A stretch of 64,000 nucleotides of DNA, taken from NCBI RefSeq assembly GCF_900163695.1, contig NZ_FUIC01000014.1, forward strand, positions 1-64,000. The letters run 5' to 3'. The position numbers were made by a program, and so were the translations under genes. This DNA comes from Gulosibacter sp. 10 (GTDB lineage Bacteria; Actinomycetota; Actinomycetes; Actinomycetales; Microbacteriaceae). This document shows, one piece after another, positions 16,166 through 25,494 of this stretch. How positions within the stretch are numbered: position 1 is the stretch's first letter; each line of letters opens with the position of its first letter. Below the pieces are notes generated by a model, which ran no database searches, was not told the origin of the DNA, and was given only the letters and a program-made list of their open reading frames with translations.

Positions 16166-17917
16166 TTACCCGTCGAGGGCATCCGAATCGTGCGCGATCC
16201 GCCATCCCGTGGCTTCGGCCTTCTCGACCCAGAAACCACGATAGCGGTCGCTTGATTCGAGCAGCTCCTCGTGCGTGCCGACCGCTTCGAGCTCGCCTTC
16301 GGGACTGAGGACGACGATCTGGTCAGCGCCGATGATGGTGTGCAGACGGTGCGCGATGACGATGGTGGTGCGCTGCGCGGCGAGTTCCTCGAGGCCTTTC
16401 AGGATGAGGTGCTCGTTGTCGATGTCCAGCGAGCTGGTCGCCTCGTCGAGCAGCACGATCGGGGCGTCCTTGAGCAGGGCTCGGGCGATGGACACCCGCT
16501 GTCGCTGCCCGCCCGAAAGACTCTGCCCGCCCTCGCTGATGACGGTCTCGAAGCCCAGCGGGAGCTGCTCGGCGATCTCGGTCACCCCGGCGAGCTCTGC
16601 CGCGCGCAGGACCTCATCGCGGGTCGCGTCGAGCCGTCCGAGGCGGATGTTCTCGTAGAGGGTGTCCTCGAAGAGGTAGACGTCCTGGAACACCATCGCG
16701 AGGGAGTCGAGCACGTGGCGGCTGCCGAGTTCGCGCACGTCGACCCCGCCGATGCGCACGGCGCCGCCGTCGACGTCGTAGAAGCGGGCGGCGAGCTTGA
16801 CGAGGGTGCTCTTGCCGGAGCCGCTGGGGCCGACCAGCGCAGTCGTCGTGCCGGGCCCGACGCGAAAGCTCACTCCTCGTACGACTGGGGTACTGGGCCG
16901 GTAGCCGAAGGTCACGTCGTCGAACTCGATGCCGTACCCCTCGGGCGATGCCGGAGCGGCGGGCTCGGGCAGCGCCTCGGCGTCGAGCACCTTCTGCACC
17001 TCGTCGAGAGTGTTGTGGGCCATCTGCAGCCCTTCTCCGAACGGCACGGCCTGCGTCGCGAGCTTGGCCAGCATGAAGACGAGCACGATGAGGCCCACGA
17101 ACATGCCGGGCGCCAGCTGGCCGGCCAGCAGGAGCCCGGTCGCGGCCGCGTGGACGACGACAGTGCCGAGCATGATGATCGAGCTGAGACGGGACAGGAC
17201 GGCGTGCCCGCTGGCCTGCGTGCGCTGCAGCACGAGCAGCTGCTCCCGCATCGCCTCGCGCACGGCGCGCTCACCGATCGAGTCGGGGCCCGCGGCACGG
17301 AGCACCGGCTGCACCTGGGCGAACTCGTACACCTGTGCTGCGGTGCGCTCCTCGTGCTCCGCCTTGACCTGCTCCGCCGCTCTGGCGCGCGCGAACAGGA
17401 TACGGAAGGCGACGACGGTCACGATCGACACGATCGCGGCGAGCACCCCGATGCGCCAGTCGACGAGCACCAGGAAGACGCTCGCGAGCGCGGCGGAAAC
17501 CCCGCCGTTCAGGATCGGGCGCAGCATCATCCCCGGCGCGTTCGCCGCGAAGACGGCGCCGGTGCTGACGGTGACGCCGAGCTGCCCGGAGCGGTCGGTC
17601 TCGAAGAACCCGAGCGGCAGCTCCACGGCCCGGTTCGCCAGCAGCTCGTGGATGCGCTGGATGTATTCGTTGCCGACGTTCTGCGCGATCACCTCGATCA
17701 GCCAATCGGAGGCCGCGTAGACGGCGAAGGCGACCCCCGTCCAGATCAGGAACGTCATCGTCTGCCCGGCGGCGCCGCCGAAGAGCGCGTCGAGGAAGAG
17801 GGCGATGCTCACGAGCCCGGCCGCGAGTGCCGCCGAGGAGATGCCCAGGAGAGCGAGCAGTATCGTGAGCGTCCGGCGGTTCCGGGCGCTGCCGATCGCA
17901 TAGAGGATGCGGATCAT
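16166..17917 (-). CDS. ABC half-transporter, IrtB/YbtQ-like
   Basis: The 583-residue protein has an exporter-fold TMD of six helices (about 15-300) and a C-terminal NBD: Walker A GPSGSGKST, Q-loop MVFQDVYLFEDT, signature LSGGQRQR, Walker B IVLLDEATSSLD, H-loop IAHRLHTI. The pairing with the next half-transporter and the TMD style match the IrtAB/YbtPQ group, exporter-fold proteins that import ferric siderophores. ATG at 17917 overlaps the stop of the preceding gene (ATGA), so translation is coupled and a heterodimer is expected. It is the last gene of the leftward ECF operon. Substrate is inferred from family and context only. Confidence 0.78.
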   Translation of the reverse strand: MIRILYAIGSARNRRTLTILLALLGISSAALAAGLVSIALFLDALFGGAAGQTMTFLIWTGVAFAVYAASDWLIEVIAQNVGNEYIQRIHELLANRAVELPLGFFETDRSGQLGVTVSTGAVFAANAPGMMLRPILNGGVSAALASVFLVLVDWRIGVLAAIVSIVTVVAFRILFARARAAEQVKAEHEERTAAQVYEFAQVQPVLRAAGPDSIGERAVREAMREQLLVLQRTQASGHAVLSRLSSIIMLGTVVVHAAATGLLLAGQLAPGMFVGLIVLVFMLAKLATQAVPFGEGLQMAHNTLDEVQKVLDAEALPEPAAPASPEGYGIEFDDVTFGYRPSTPVVRGVSFRVGPGTTTALVGPSGSGKSTLVKLAARFYDVDGGAVRIGGVDVRELGSRHVLDSLAMVFQDVYLFEDTLYENIRLGRLDATRDEVLRAAELAGVTEIAEQLPLGFETVISEGGQSLSGGQRQRVSIARALLKDAPIVLLDEATSSLDIDNEHLILKGLEELAAQRTTIVIAHRLHTIIGADQIVVLSPEGELEAVGTHEELLESSDRYRGFWVEKAEATGWRIAHDSDALDG

Positions 17918-19680
17918 CGGTTCTGCTCCTTCCGGGTGCGCTGCCTGGATGCTTCGTAGCGCTGCCACATGCCTGCGTAGCTGCCGCCGGCGGCGACGAG
18001 CTCTTCATGGCGGCCGCGCTCGGTGACGCGGCCCTCCTCGAGCACAAGGATGGTGTCGGCGTCGGTGATCGTGTGCAGGCGGTGCGCGATCACGAGGAGT
18101 GTGCGGCCCTGTACCAGTGCGGTGATGGCCTGCTGGATCGCGGCCTCGGAATCGGGGTCGGCGAACGCGGTCGCCTCGTCGAGGACGAGCACGGGGGCGT
18201 CGCGCAGAATCGCCCGCGCGATCGCGACGCGCTGCTGCTCGCCGCCGGAGAGCTGGGCGTCCTCGCCGATCACGGAGTCGTAGCCTCGTGGCAGCGTGAG
18301 GATGCGGTCGTGGATCTGCGCCGCCCGGGCGGCGCGGAGCACGTCCTCCTCGCTCGCATCGGGATCGGCGAGGCGGATGTTGTCGCGCACGCTGAGCTGC
18401 ATGAGATAGGCGTCCTGGAACACGAATCCGACCTGGTCGTACAGCTGCTCGGCGGTGAGGTCCGTGGTGGCGATGCCGCCGATGCGCACCGCGCCGCTCG
18501 TCGGGTCCAGCAGGCGCGGGATGAGCTGTGCGAGGGTCGACTTGCCCGCTCCCGAAGGGCCGACGAGCGCGGTGACCGAGCCGGGATCCAGACGCGCGGT
18601 CACGCCCTCGAGCACCGTGGCGTCCTCGACGTAGGCGAAGCTCAGCTCGTCGAAGCCGATGCTGTTGTCGGCAGGACGCCGGCTCCCCGCCGCTTCGGGG
18701 AGGACGGGGATGTCGAAGAATCCGGTGATCTCTCCCGCGGCCTGACCGGCCTCCTTGAACATCATGCCCATCTGCGCCAGCTGTTTGATGGGGCCGGCGA
18801 TGTTGCCGATGAGCAGGAGTCCCGCGAGCACGGCGAGCACGCTGACGTCGTAGGTCGAGAGCAGCCAGGGGCCTGCGAGAACGACGACGAACAGCCCGAA
18901 CAGCGGCGACGAGACGACTTGGATGAGGGCTGCCGGGTGCACGGTCGCGCGCACCCAGGCGAGGTAGGACCTCGCGAAGTCGCGGGAGCGTGCGAGGAAC
19001 GCGCCCTGATTGCGCCCCTCCGGCTGAAACACCTTGATCACGCCGATGCCGCGCACCAGCTCCACGATCGCGGAGTTCAGATCCGCCAGGCCTCGCGTGT
19101 ACCGCTGCGCCTGTTCGTCGTAGTCGCGCATCATGAACGGCATGAGGCCGAACGCGAGCACGGTCGGGATCAGGGCGATGAGTCCCATCCGCCACTCGAT
19201 GACGAACAGATAGACCAGGCTCAGCAGCGGCACGAGTGCGGCAGAGGTGATATCCGGTGCGCCGTGCGCAACGATCATGTGGATCTTGTTCACGTCGTCC
19301 TGCACGAACTTCTTCACCTTGCCCGATGAGGTGGTGCTGAACCACGACAGGGGCAGCTGCAAGAGCTTGGTGAGCTGGCGTTGGCGGATGTCCTCGGCCA
19401 GCACCCCGTCGGCGCGATGGCTCGTGAGGTAGCTCTGGTTCATGCACAGCGCTTGCAGCAGCGTCGCGACGGCCAGCCCGGCGATCAGCCCCCACACGAG
19501 CGCGGGGTTCACGGCGCCGCCCGAGAATGCGGGCAGCACGGCGCGGGCGAGCTCGATGAGCACCACCACGGGCGCCAGGGAGAGCACTGCTGCGAGCACT
19601 GCCAGCAGCCCCGAGAGCAGGAGCCGGCGATGCGCGGGCTTCGTGATCTGCCAGAACGTGGTGCGATGCGGATCGTTCAT
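17914..19680 (-). CDS. ABC half-transporter, IrtA/YbtP-like
   Basis: The 588-residue partner of the downstream half-transporter has a TMD (about 20-305) and an NBD with Walker A GPSGAGKST, Q-loop FVFQDAYLM, signature LSGGEQQR and Walker B VLVLDEATAFADPDS. The DEATAFADP wording is typical of the siderophore/heme-associated IrtA/YbtP-like subunits. The ATG at 19680 is preferred because AAAGGA lies 5 bases before it; an upstream ATG at 19701 is possible. It lacks the siderophore-reductase domain fused to mycobacterial IrtA. It follows the ECF T-component gene by 34 bases in the same operon. Confidence 0.78.
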   Translation of the reverse strand: MNDPHRTTFWQITKPAHRRLLLSGLLAVLAAVLSLAPVVVLIELARAVLPAFSGGAVNPALVWGLIAGLAVATLLQALCMNQSYLTSHRADGVLAEDIRQRQLTKLLQLPLSWFSTTSSGKVKKFVQDDVNKIHMIVAHGAPDITSAALVPLLSLVYLFVIEWRMGLIALIPTVLAFGLMPFMMRDYDEQAQRYTRGLADLNSAIVELVRGIGVIKVFQPEGRNQGAFLARSRDFARSYLAWVRATVHPAALIQVVSSPLFGLFVVVLAGPWLLSTYDVSVLAVLAGLLLIGNIAGPIKQLAQMGMMFKEAGQAAGEITGFFDIPVLPEAAGSRRPADNSIGFDELSFAYVEDATVLEGVTARLDPGSVTALVGPSGAGKSTLAQLIPRLLDPTSGAVRIGGIATTDLTAEQLYDQVGFVFQDAYLMQLSVRDNIRLADPDASEEDVLRAARAAQIHDRILTLPRGYDSVIGEDAQLSGGEQQRVAIARAILRDAPVLVLDEATAFADPDSEAAIQQAITALVQGRTLLVIAHRLHTITDADTILVLEEGRVTERGRHEELVAAGGSYAGMWQRYEASRQRTRKEQNR

Positions 19681-19714
19681 CGGCATCCTTTCGTCAGACA
19701 TGCGGCGAGTACGG

Positions 19715-20530
19715 TCATGCTCCGGTGTATCCGTAGATGTTGCCGCTCCACCGGGCGAGGCCGAGGACGGCCATGACGGCGAAGACGGCGGCGAGGAGCA
19801 GCCAGAACAGGATGAGGAAGACGACGTCTCGGCGCCGCATCAGGACGGGATGTCGGTCGGTGCGCGTCGGGTGCGCGCCGAAACCGCGGGCGTCCATCGC
19901 GAGCGAGAGTCGTTCGGCATAGCGGGCGCCGCCGGCCAGCAGCGGGATCGCGGATCGGCTGCTCCGGCGGAGGAATCCGACCGGCCCCCGTGGGTCGATG
20001 ATCCCCCGTGCACGGTGTGCGGCGCGAAGCGTGACGAGATCGTCGCGGTATCGGGGGGCGAAGCGGGCGGCGGCGAGGGCGCCGTGGGCGAAGCGGTAGG
20101 GGATGCGGAGCTGCCGGACGAGCGCACTCGAGAGTCCGGCGATCGTCGTCCCCGCCGACCCCAGGAGGGCGAGCATCGAGACGGCGATCAATCGGAGCGC
20201 GGTGGCCGTCCCGATCTCCAGCGCCCCTGCGCGGAGCGTGACCCAGCCGTCGAACACTATCGGCGTGGAGGAGACGAGCTCCGGCCGTACCAGCAGGGCG
20301 AACAGCAGCGCCGTCCACGCCCCGACGATCAGGACGGCCAGCGCGCCGACGAGGAGCGTCCGCGCCCTGATCCGCAGGCCGGACAGCAGCACGACCAGCG
20401 CGAGCACGGTGATCGACGCGGGGGTGGCGACATCGCGGGTGAAGAACACGAGTATCAGCGGCGGCAGGGTCGCGGCGAGCTTGACGAGGGGGTTGATCGC
20501 GGTCAGCCAGCCGCGCATCGTCTGCGTCAT
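19715..20530 (-). CDS. ECF transporter T component (EcfT/YkoC-like)
   Basis: The 271-residue integral membrane protein has about five to six helices and the coupling helices of ECF T subunits, with Arg motifs AHRARGI (about 185) and DARGFGA (about 223). It links the S component to the ATPase in energy-coupling-factor transporters. ATG at 20530 overlaps the ATPase stop by 4 bases. The order S-A-T with one double ATPase matches the ykoEDC layout. Confidence 0.88.
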   Translation of the reverse strand: MTQTMRGWLTAINPLVKLAATLPPLILVFFTRDVATPASITVLALVVLLSGLRIRARTLLVGALAVLIVGAWTALLFALLVRPELVSSTPIVFDGWVTLRAGALEIGTATALRLIAVSMLALLGSAGTTIAGLSSALVRQLRIPYRFAHGALAAARFAPRYRDDLVTLRAAHRARGIIDPRGPVGFLRRSSRSAIPLLAGGARYAERLSLAMDARGFGAHPTRTDRHPVLMRRRDVVFLILFWLLLAAVFAVMAVLGLARWSGNIYGYTGA

Positions 20531-22263
20531 GTCTGTGCCTCCAACAGCTGGTCCGAGCGGGTGAGGTGCTCCCATCCCCGCCCGCTCCGGGCGAGCATCC
20601 GGGCCAGACGCGGGATCGGCGGCTGCCTGAGCCCGGCGCGCTCGATCAGGTCCGCATTCCGAAGAAGCGCCGCAGCGGGGCCGACTTCCAGGAGATGCGC
20701 GTCGGCGAGGATGGCGAGACGGTGGGCGTGGTCGGCCACGAGCTGCAGGTCGTGCGTGACCATGACGATCGTGATCCCTGTCGCGTTGAGCTCGTCGACG
20801 AGCGCGATGATCTCCTCGGCCCGTGCCCGATCCTGCCCGAAGGTCGGCTCGTCGAGGATGAGGATGCCCGGCTCGGTGATCAGTGCGGTGGCGACCGAGA
20901 GACGGCGCTTCTCTCCGTGGGAGAGCAGGAACGGGTTCACCTTCGCGTAGCGTGCCAGATCGAACCGCTCGAGCATCGCCGCGACGGCCGCGGCGATCTC
21001 ATCCTCGTCGCGACGGCGAACCCGGAGCCCGTAGCCCAGCTCGTCGGCGACGGTGCGGGTGACGAACTGGTGCTCCGGATTCTGGAACACGTACCCGACC
21101 CGATCGCCGATCTGCCGCGCGTCCAGCGATCCGAGCGGCACGCCCTCGAGCTCGACGCGTCCCGATCTCAGGGGTGCGAGACCTGCCAAGGCACGGGTGA
21201 GGGTGCTCTTGCCGGCCCCGTTCGTCCCGGCGACCGCGAGGAATTCGCCCCGACGGATCTCGAGGTCGACGCCCTCGAGCACGACCTGACCGCCGAGTGC
21301 CACCGCGGCGTCCACGGTGCGGGCGACGACATCGGTCCGCTCGCCATCGCGTCCGGTCCGGTCGCCGCCTCGCGGCGTCTCGACCGGCGTGTCCGTGGCG
21401 ATGCTCTTCGCCGCGAGCCGGTCTGCGAGCTCCGGGAGCGTCAGCGGGAGCGGGAGCGCGTCGGGCGCGGATCGGAGGGCGATCTCGGTTGCGGTCGGAA
21501 GCCAGACTCCGTGCCTGCGCAGCAGCGCTGCATGTCTGCCGAACACGTCGGCCGGTGCGCCGTCCGCGATCAGCTCCGCGGCGTGGTCGAGCACGATCAC
21601 GCGATCGGCGAGCGGCAGGGCATCGTCGAGTTCATGCTCGACGAGGATCGTCGTGCGTGTGCCGTCGCGGAGTTCCGCCAGGGTGGCGTAGAACTCCGCG
21701 GATGCAGCCGGGTCGAGGTTCGCCGTCGGCTCATCGAGGATCAGCAGCTCGGGGTCGAGGGCGAGGGCGCACGCGATGGCGAGCCGCTGTCGGCCACCGC
21801 CCGAGAGCGCGGCGGGACTGAGCAGCGCCTCCTCGCGTGTGTTCGCGAGTCCCACACGTTGCAGGGCGGGCAAAGCGCGCGCCTCGATCTCCGGCGCGGG
21901 AACCAGCAGGTTCTCCAGGCCGAAGCAGACCTCGTCGAGCAGGGTGTTCGTGACGACCTGCGCATCGGGGTCCTGGAACACCATCCCGACGTGCGCGGCG
22001 AGCTGCCCGGGATGCGCGGTCGCGGTGTCGATCCCTGCGCAGACCACACGCCCGCGCAGTTCCGCGTCGGCGCTCGTGGGGATGAGGCCCGACATCGCCA
22101 GCAGCAGTGTCGACTTCCCGCAGCCGGAGGGCCCGAGGAGCAGCACCGTCTCGCCGGCCGCGATGTCGAGGTCGAGTCCTGATCCGACCCAGTCCTCGGC
22201 GGTGTCGTAGCGCACGCTCACGCCGCGCAGCGTGAGCACCGGCTCCCGGTCCGGCTCACGCAT
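20527..22263 (-). CDS. ECF transporter duplicated ATPase (YkoD-like)
   Basis: The 578-residue protein carries two ABC ATPase domains. Domain 1 (about 8-250) has GPSGCGKST, VFQDPDAQVVT and LILDEPTANLD; its signature reads SGGGRQR. Domain 2 (about 315-545) has GTNGAGKST, VFQNPEHQFVT and LILDEPTFGQD, and its signature is changed to LSHGEKRR. Fused EcfA-EcfA' proteins power YkoEDC-type vitamin or precursor importers. The QDP/QNP plus Q-V-T motifs are characteristic of ECF ATPases. It overlaps the S gene (8 bases) and the T gene (4 bases). Confidence 0.9.
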   Translation of the reverse strand: MREPDREPVLTLRGVSVRYDTAEDWVGSGLDLDIAAGETVLLLGPSGCGKSTLLLAMSGLIPTSADAELRGRVVCAGIDTATAHPGQLAAHVGMVFQDPDAQVVTNTLLDEVCFGLENLLVPAPEIEARALPALQRVGLANTREEALLSPAALSGGGRQRLAIACALALDPELLILDEPTANLDPAASAEFYATLAELRDGTRTTILVEHELDDALPLADRVIVLDHAAELIADGAPADVFGRHAALLRRHGVWLPTATEIALRSAPDALPLPLTLPELADRLAAKSIATDTPVETPRGGDRTGRDGERTDVVARTVDAAVALGGQVVLEGVDLEIRRGEFLAVAGTNGAGKSTLTRALAGLAPLRSGRVELEGVPLGSLDARQIGDRVGYVFQNPEHQFVTRTVADELGYGLRVRRRDEDEIAAAVAAMLERFDLARYAKVNPFLLSHGEKRRLSVATALITEPGILILDEPTFGQDRARAEEIIALVDELNATGITIVMVTHDLQLVADHAHRLAILADAHLLEVGPAAALLRNADLIERAGLRQPPIPRLARMLARSGRGWEHLTRSDQLLEAQT

Positions 22264-22846
22264 CGGTGCGCGGGCGGCGGCCGCCGGCGATCCCGGTGCG
22301 GGCGAGGCCCTTCGCGATCGTGAGCGACAGCAGGCTGCAGGCGACGAAGGAGAGGATCTGGATGCCGATAATGCCGATCACGACCCCGGTGTCCATGCTC
22401 AGCAGGTTGAGCGACGACGTGCTGCCGAGCAGGGAGATGACGCCCGAGACCATGCCTGCGACCGTGAACGTCCTCCACCCCCACAGCCGGTACCGGGTGA
22501 CGAAGAAGGGCGCCTCCATGAGCACTCCCCAGAGGAGCATCATGATCACCATGAACACCCCGTACGGGGAGATGATCGTGACGATCCCCGCGGCGGTGGA
22601 CCCGATGATGCCCGTCCCTGCACGACGCAGCAGCGCCAGCGGGATCAGCGCCGACATGCCCCAGAGCCCGTAGCTGATGACCCCGACCATGGGGGCGGCC
22701 GCCGTCACCGCCCCCTGGGCGAAGTTGATCGGGATCAGGATCACGCCCACCGCCGCACCGAGTGCGACCGCCGTGAGGATCGTGCGCGTCGTGTACCGGC
22801 GTCGCTGCGGCATAGGGCTCTGCGTGGGCGTGGGGGTCTCCGGCAT
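22256..22846 (-). CDS. ECF transporter S (substrate-binding) component, YkoE-like
   Basis: The 196-residue membrane protein has six hydrophobic segments. After a Pro/Thr-rich N-terminus comes RTILTAVALGAAVGVILIP, then YGLWGMSALIPLALLRRAGTG and a helix leading to MEAPFFVTRYRLWGW, a layout like YkoE-type S components. ATG at 22846 follows GGAAGG. It is the first gene of the leftward operon and sits behind a Fur-like palindrome. YkoE relatives are linked to thiamine-precursor uptake, but co-transcription with IrtAB-like half-transporters suggests a metallophore, heme or metal ligand. The substrate cannot be settled from sequence. Confidence 0.75.
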   Translation of the reverse strand: MPETPTPTQSPMPQRRRYTTRTILTAVALGAAVGVILIPINFAQGAVTAAAPMVGVISYGLWGMSALIPLALLRRAGTGIIGSTAAGIVTIISPYGVFMVIMMLLWGVLMEAPFFVTRYRLWGWRTFTVAGMVSGVISLLGSTSSLNLLSMDTGVVIGIIGIQILSFVACSLLSLTIAKGLARTGIAGGRRPRTDA

Positions 22847-22883
22847 CGTGGGCCTTCCGGGGTCGAGACTTCCAGAACGTAAC

Positions 22884-22898
22884 TGAGAATAATTCTCA
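22884..22898. promoter_or_regulatory. Fur-family-type 7-1-7 box
   Basis: TGAGAAT-A-ATTCTCA is a perfect 7-1-7 palindrome matching the Fur/Zur pattern TGAnAATnATTnTCA. It lies between the divergent ECF operon and tetR. It differs from the DtxR-type boxes at 36215 and 55328, so a Fur or Zur protein rather than DtxR is the predicted reader. Confidence 0.65.
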
Positions 22899-22903
22899 AT
22901 GAT

Positions 22904-22922
22904 ACACTGTTGCAATCAGTGT
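22904..22922. promoter_or_regulatory. probable TetR operator
   Basis: ACACTG-N7-CAGTGT is a perfect 6-bp inverted repeat 22 bases before the tetR start and 5 bases from the Fur-like box. It probably lets the TetR protein control both arms. Confidence 0.5.
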
Positions 22923-22944
22923 TTCAATCACGAGAGGAAGCGGG

Positions 22945-23691
22945 ATGACCAAACGTGAGACCGAGCCGTTCCATGTCGGGCTGACCGCCGAGGCCGTCAT
23001 CGACGCGGCGGTCGAGCTGACGCGCGAGTCGCATCTGCTCTCGTGGTCGATCCGCGATCTTGCGAAGCGTCTCGGCGTGAACCCGTCGGCGATCTATCAC
23101 CATGTCGGCGGCAAGGATCTGCTGTGCCGGCGCGTGGCTGAGCGTGTCGGCGAGGGACTCGTCGTCCCCGATCCCGGCCTCGAGTGGCAGGACTGGTTCC
23201 GGGAGCTCCTGCTCACGATGGGGCCGATGGTGATGCAGTACCCGGGCGTCGCGAAGTGGATGCTCCTGCACGGCCCGAACACGCAGGCCGTCATGCCGGG
23301 GTTCACCGCCGGGTTCGCGGCGCTCACGCGAGCAGGGTTCGGCGAGCAGGCGGGCCACGCCTTTGCGCTGCTGATGAACAATCCCCTGCTGTCGATCGCG
23401 CTCGGCGACGACCGGCTCCTGCATGAGGAGGACGGGCCTCGGGATCACGCCTCGATGATGCGGGAGTTCGAGCGGATCTCCACGGGCCAGCCCGGCATGG
23501 ATGTCTTCAAGAACTCGCTCATGCGCCCCTATGCCGAAGGCGGCGAGTCGGCGGTCCGCGCTCGCTTCGGCTACTTCCGGTTCTGCATCGACATCACCAT
23601 CACCGGTCTGAACGCCTGGCTCGAGGCAGGGCTGCCCGACGGGTCGACGCCCACCGCATCGGCGACGCCCACGCAGGAAGGGGGCGACTGA
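22945..23691 (+). CDS. TetR-family regulator (TetR-class C-terminal domain)
   Basis: The 248-residue protein has an N-terminal HTH (about 18-60: LSWSIRDLAKRLGVNPSAIYHHVGGKDLL), close in wording to the tetracycline-repressor class, and a long helical C-terminal domain. The ATG follows GAGAGGAAG. It opens the rightward arm of the divergon and is followed 1 base later by the ABC ATPase gene, so it very likely regulates the efflux-type genes and possibly the ECF arm through the shared 100-bp promoter region. Confidence 0.88.
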   Translation: MTKRETEPFHVGLTAEAVIDAAVELTRESHLLSWSIRDLAKRLGVNPSAIYHHVGGKDLLCRRVAERVGEGLVVPDPGLEWQDWFRELLLTMGPMVMQYPGVAKWMLLHGPNTQAVMPGFTAGFAALTRAGFGEQAGHAFALLMNNPLLSIALGDDRLLHEEDGPRDHASMMREFERISTGQPGMDVFKNSLMRPYAEGGESAVRARFGYFRFCIDITITGLNAWLEAGLPDGSTPTASATPTQEGGD

Positions 23692-23692
23692 C

Positions 23693-24724
23693 ATGGGCAT
23701 ACCGCTGAGACGATCGCCGTCCGCCGGGCACGGCGCCGACCCGGTATTGGTCGTCGAAGACCTGCACAAGTCGTTCGGCAAGGCCGCCTCGCGCAAGGAT
23801 GTGCTGCGAGGGCTCAGCCTCACGATCCCCGCGGGCAGCATCCTCGCCCTGCTCGGCGCGAACGGGGCCGGAAAGACCACGCTCGTGAACATCCTCTCCA
23901 CCCTGATGCTCCCCAGCACGGGATCCGCGAGCGTCGACGGTCATGACGTGGTGCGCGATGCCCGCACCGTACGGGAGCTGATCTCGCTCACCGGCCAGTT
24001 CGCGGCCGTCGACGCGGAGCTCACCGGCCGGGAGAACCTGATCTACTTCGCAAGACTCCGCGGTCTCACGAGCACCGCGGCGCGGTCACGGGCCGATGAG
24101 CTCCTGGCGCAGTTCCGGCTCACCGAGGCCGCGAGGCAGCTCGTGGCGAGCTACTCCGGGGGTATGCGCCGACGCCTGGACATCGCCGCTTCGCTCATCG
24201 TCACCCCGAGGCTGCTGTTCCTCGACGAGCCGACCACCGGCCTGGACCCCCTCTCACGTCGGGAACTGTGGGAGATGGTCGAAGAACTCCGCGACGCGGG
24301 AGTCGCGATCCTGCTCACCACCCAGTATCTCGACGAGGCCGAACGGCTCGCCGACACCATCGTGCTGCTGCGCGGCGGTCGCAGCGTCCTCGAGGGCTCG
24401 CCGGTACAGATCCGCACGCAGTTCGGCACCCAGGTCTGCCGCCTCGAACTCGATTCCCCCGCCGAAGCCGCCCGTGCCCGCACCGACGTGCTGCCCGCCG
24501 CGCTGGGGATCGCCCCGGGGAGCTTCACCATCGAAGGTCTCGGCGCGTCCTTCCCCGCAGCGAGAGGCGCGGACGATCTCACCGCGGCACTCGACGCCCT
24601 CCGCGAAGCGGGGATCACCGTGAACTCCGCGCAGCTGAGCGCCCCTTCGCTCGACGACATCTTCCTCGAACTCGCGTTCGAGAACGCCGATACCGCAACG
24701 CCGGGAACGGCGGATGCACCGTGA
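23693..24724 (+). CDS. ABC transporter ATPase (DrrA/CcmA type)
   Basis: The 343-residue ATPase has Walker A GANGAGKTT, Q-loop LTGQFAAVD, signature YSGGMRRRLDIA, Walker B LLFLDEPTTGLDP and switch His replaced by Gln in LLTTQYLDEA, which is the normal state of DrrA-like ATPases. An extension of about 100 residues follows the NBD, as in the daunorubicin-resistance group. With the two permeases it should form an ABC-2 exporter. The stop overlaps the first permease GTG (GTGA). Confidence 0.88.
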   Translation: MGIPLRRSPSAGHGADPVLVVEDLHKSFGKAASRKDVLRGLSLTIPAGSILALLGANGAGKTTLVNILSTLMLPSTGSASVDGHDVVRDARTVRELISLTGQFAAVDAELTGRENLIYFARLRGLTSTAARSRADELLAQFRLTEAARQLVASYSGGMRRRLDIAASLIVTPRLLFLDEPTTGLDPLSRRELWEMVEELRDAGVAILLTTQYLDEAERLADTIVLLRGGRSVLEGSPVQIRTQFGTQVCRLELDSPAEAARARTDVLPAALGIAPGSFTIEGLGASFPAARGADDLTAALDALREAGITVNSAQLSAPSLDDIFLELAFENADTATPGTADAP

Positions 24725-25494
24725 CTACCGCGAGCGACCACCATGCGCCGCTGACCGGACTGGCGGGCGGCCTGTGGCGCAATACCCTCAGGCTCGGCCG
24801 CAACCGGGCCTCGCTCGTCTCCGCGTTCGTGATCCCCGGCACGATCTTCCTGGCCTTCTGGGTCGTCTTCGGACACGCCGCCGCGCGGGCCGGCGTCGAC
24901 TACGCCCTGTTCCTGCTGCCCGCGGTCATGTTCCAGGCGGCGCTCTTCAGCGCCGGCGGCTCGGTGATGGCACTCGCGGTCGACGCCGAGAGCGGGATGC
25001 TGGCAAGACTCCGCGCGATGCCGATCTCCGCATCGGTCATCGTCGCGAGCCGCCTCGGCACCGACCTGATCCGATCCTTCGCTTCCCTCGCCGCTGTGAT
25101 CCTCCTCGCGCTCCTCTGCGGGGCGAAACCCGACAACGTCGGCGGCCTCGCGCTCGCCTTCCTGCTCGCGCTCATCATCGGCGAGATCCTCGCCATGCTG
25201 TTCTGCGGCCTCGCCCTGCGCACCAGACACCCCGTCGCCGCAGGCGGCATCATCCAGGGCATCGAAATGCCGTTCCTGATGATCTCCACCGGGTTCGTCC
25301 CGGCGGACACCCTGCCCGACTGGCTCCGCCCCGTCGTCGTCCACCAGCCCGTCTCCCCGATCATCGACACCCTCCGAGCTCTCCTCGAGGGCGCATCTCC
25401 GGGCTCAGCCGGGTGGGAGGCCACCGGCTGGCTGCTCATCGGCGCCATACTCGGCGGCATCTGGGTCACCCGCGCCCTCCGGAGGACGCCATGA
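24721..25494 (+). CDS. ABC-2 type permease 1
   Basis: The 257-residue membrane protein has six predicted helices in the ABC-2/DrrB pattern (LVSAFVIPGTIFLAFWVVFG; ALFSAGGSVMALAVDAESGMLARLRAMPIS coupling segment). The GTG start at 24721 overlaps the ATPase stop. It works with the ATPase at 23693 and the permease at 25491 as an exporter. Confidence 0.82.
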   Translation: MTTASDHHAPLTGLAGGLWRNTLRLGRNRASLVSAFVIPGTIFLAFWVVFGHAAARAGVDYALFLLPAVMFQAALFSAGGSVMALAVDAESGMLARLRAMPISASVIVASRLGTDLIRSFASLAAVILLALLCGAKPDNVGGLALAFLLALIIGEILAMLFCGLALRTRHPVAAGGIIQGIEMPFLMISTGFVPADTLPDWLRPVVVHQPVSPIIDTLRALLEGASPGSAGWEATGWLLIGAILGGIWVTRALRRTP

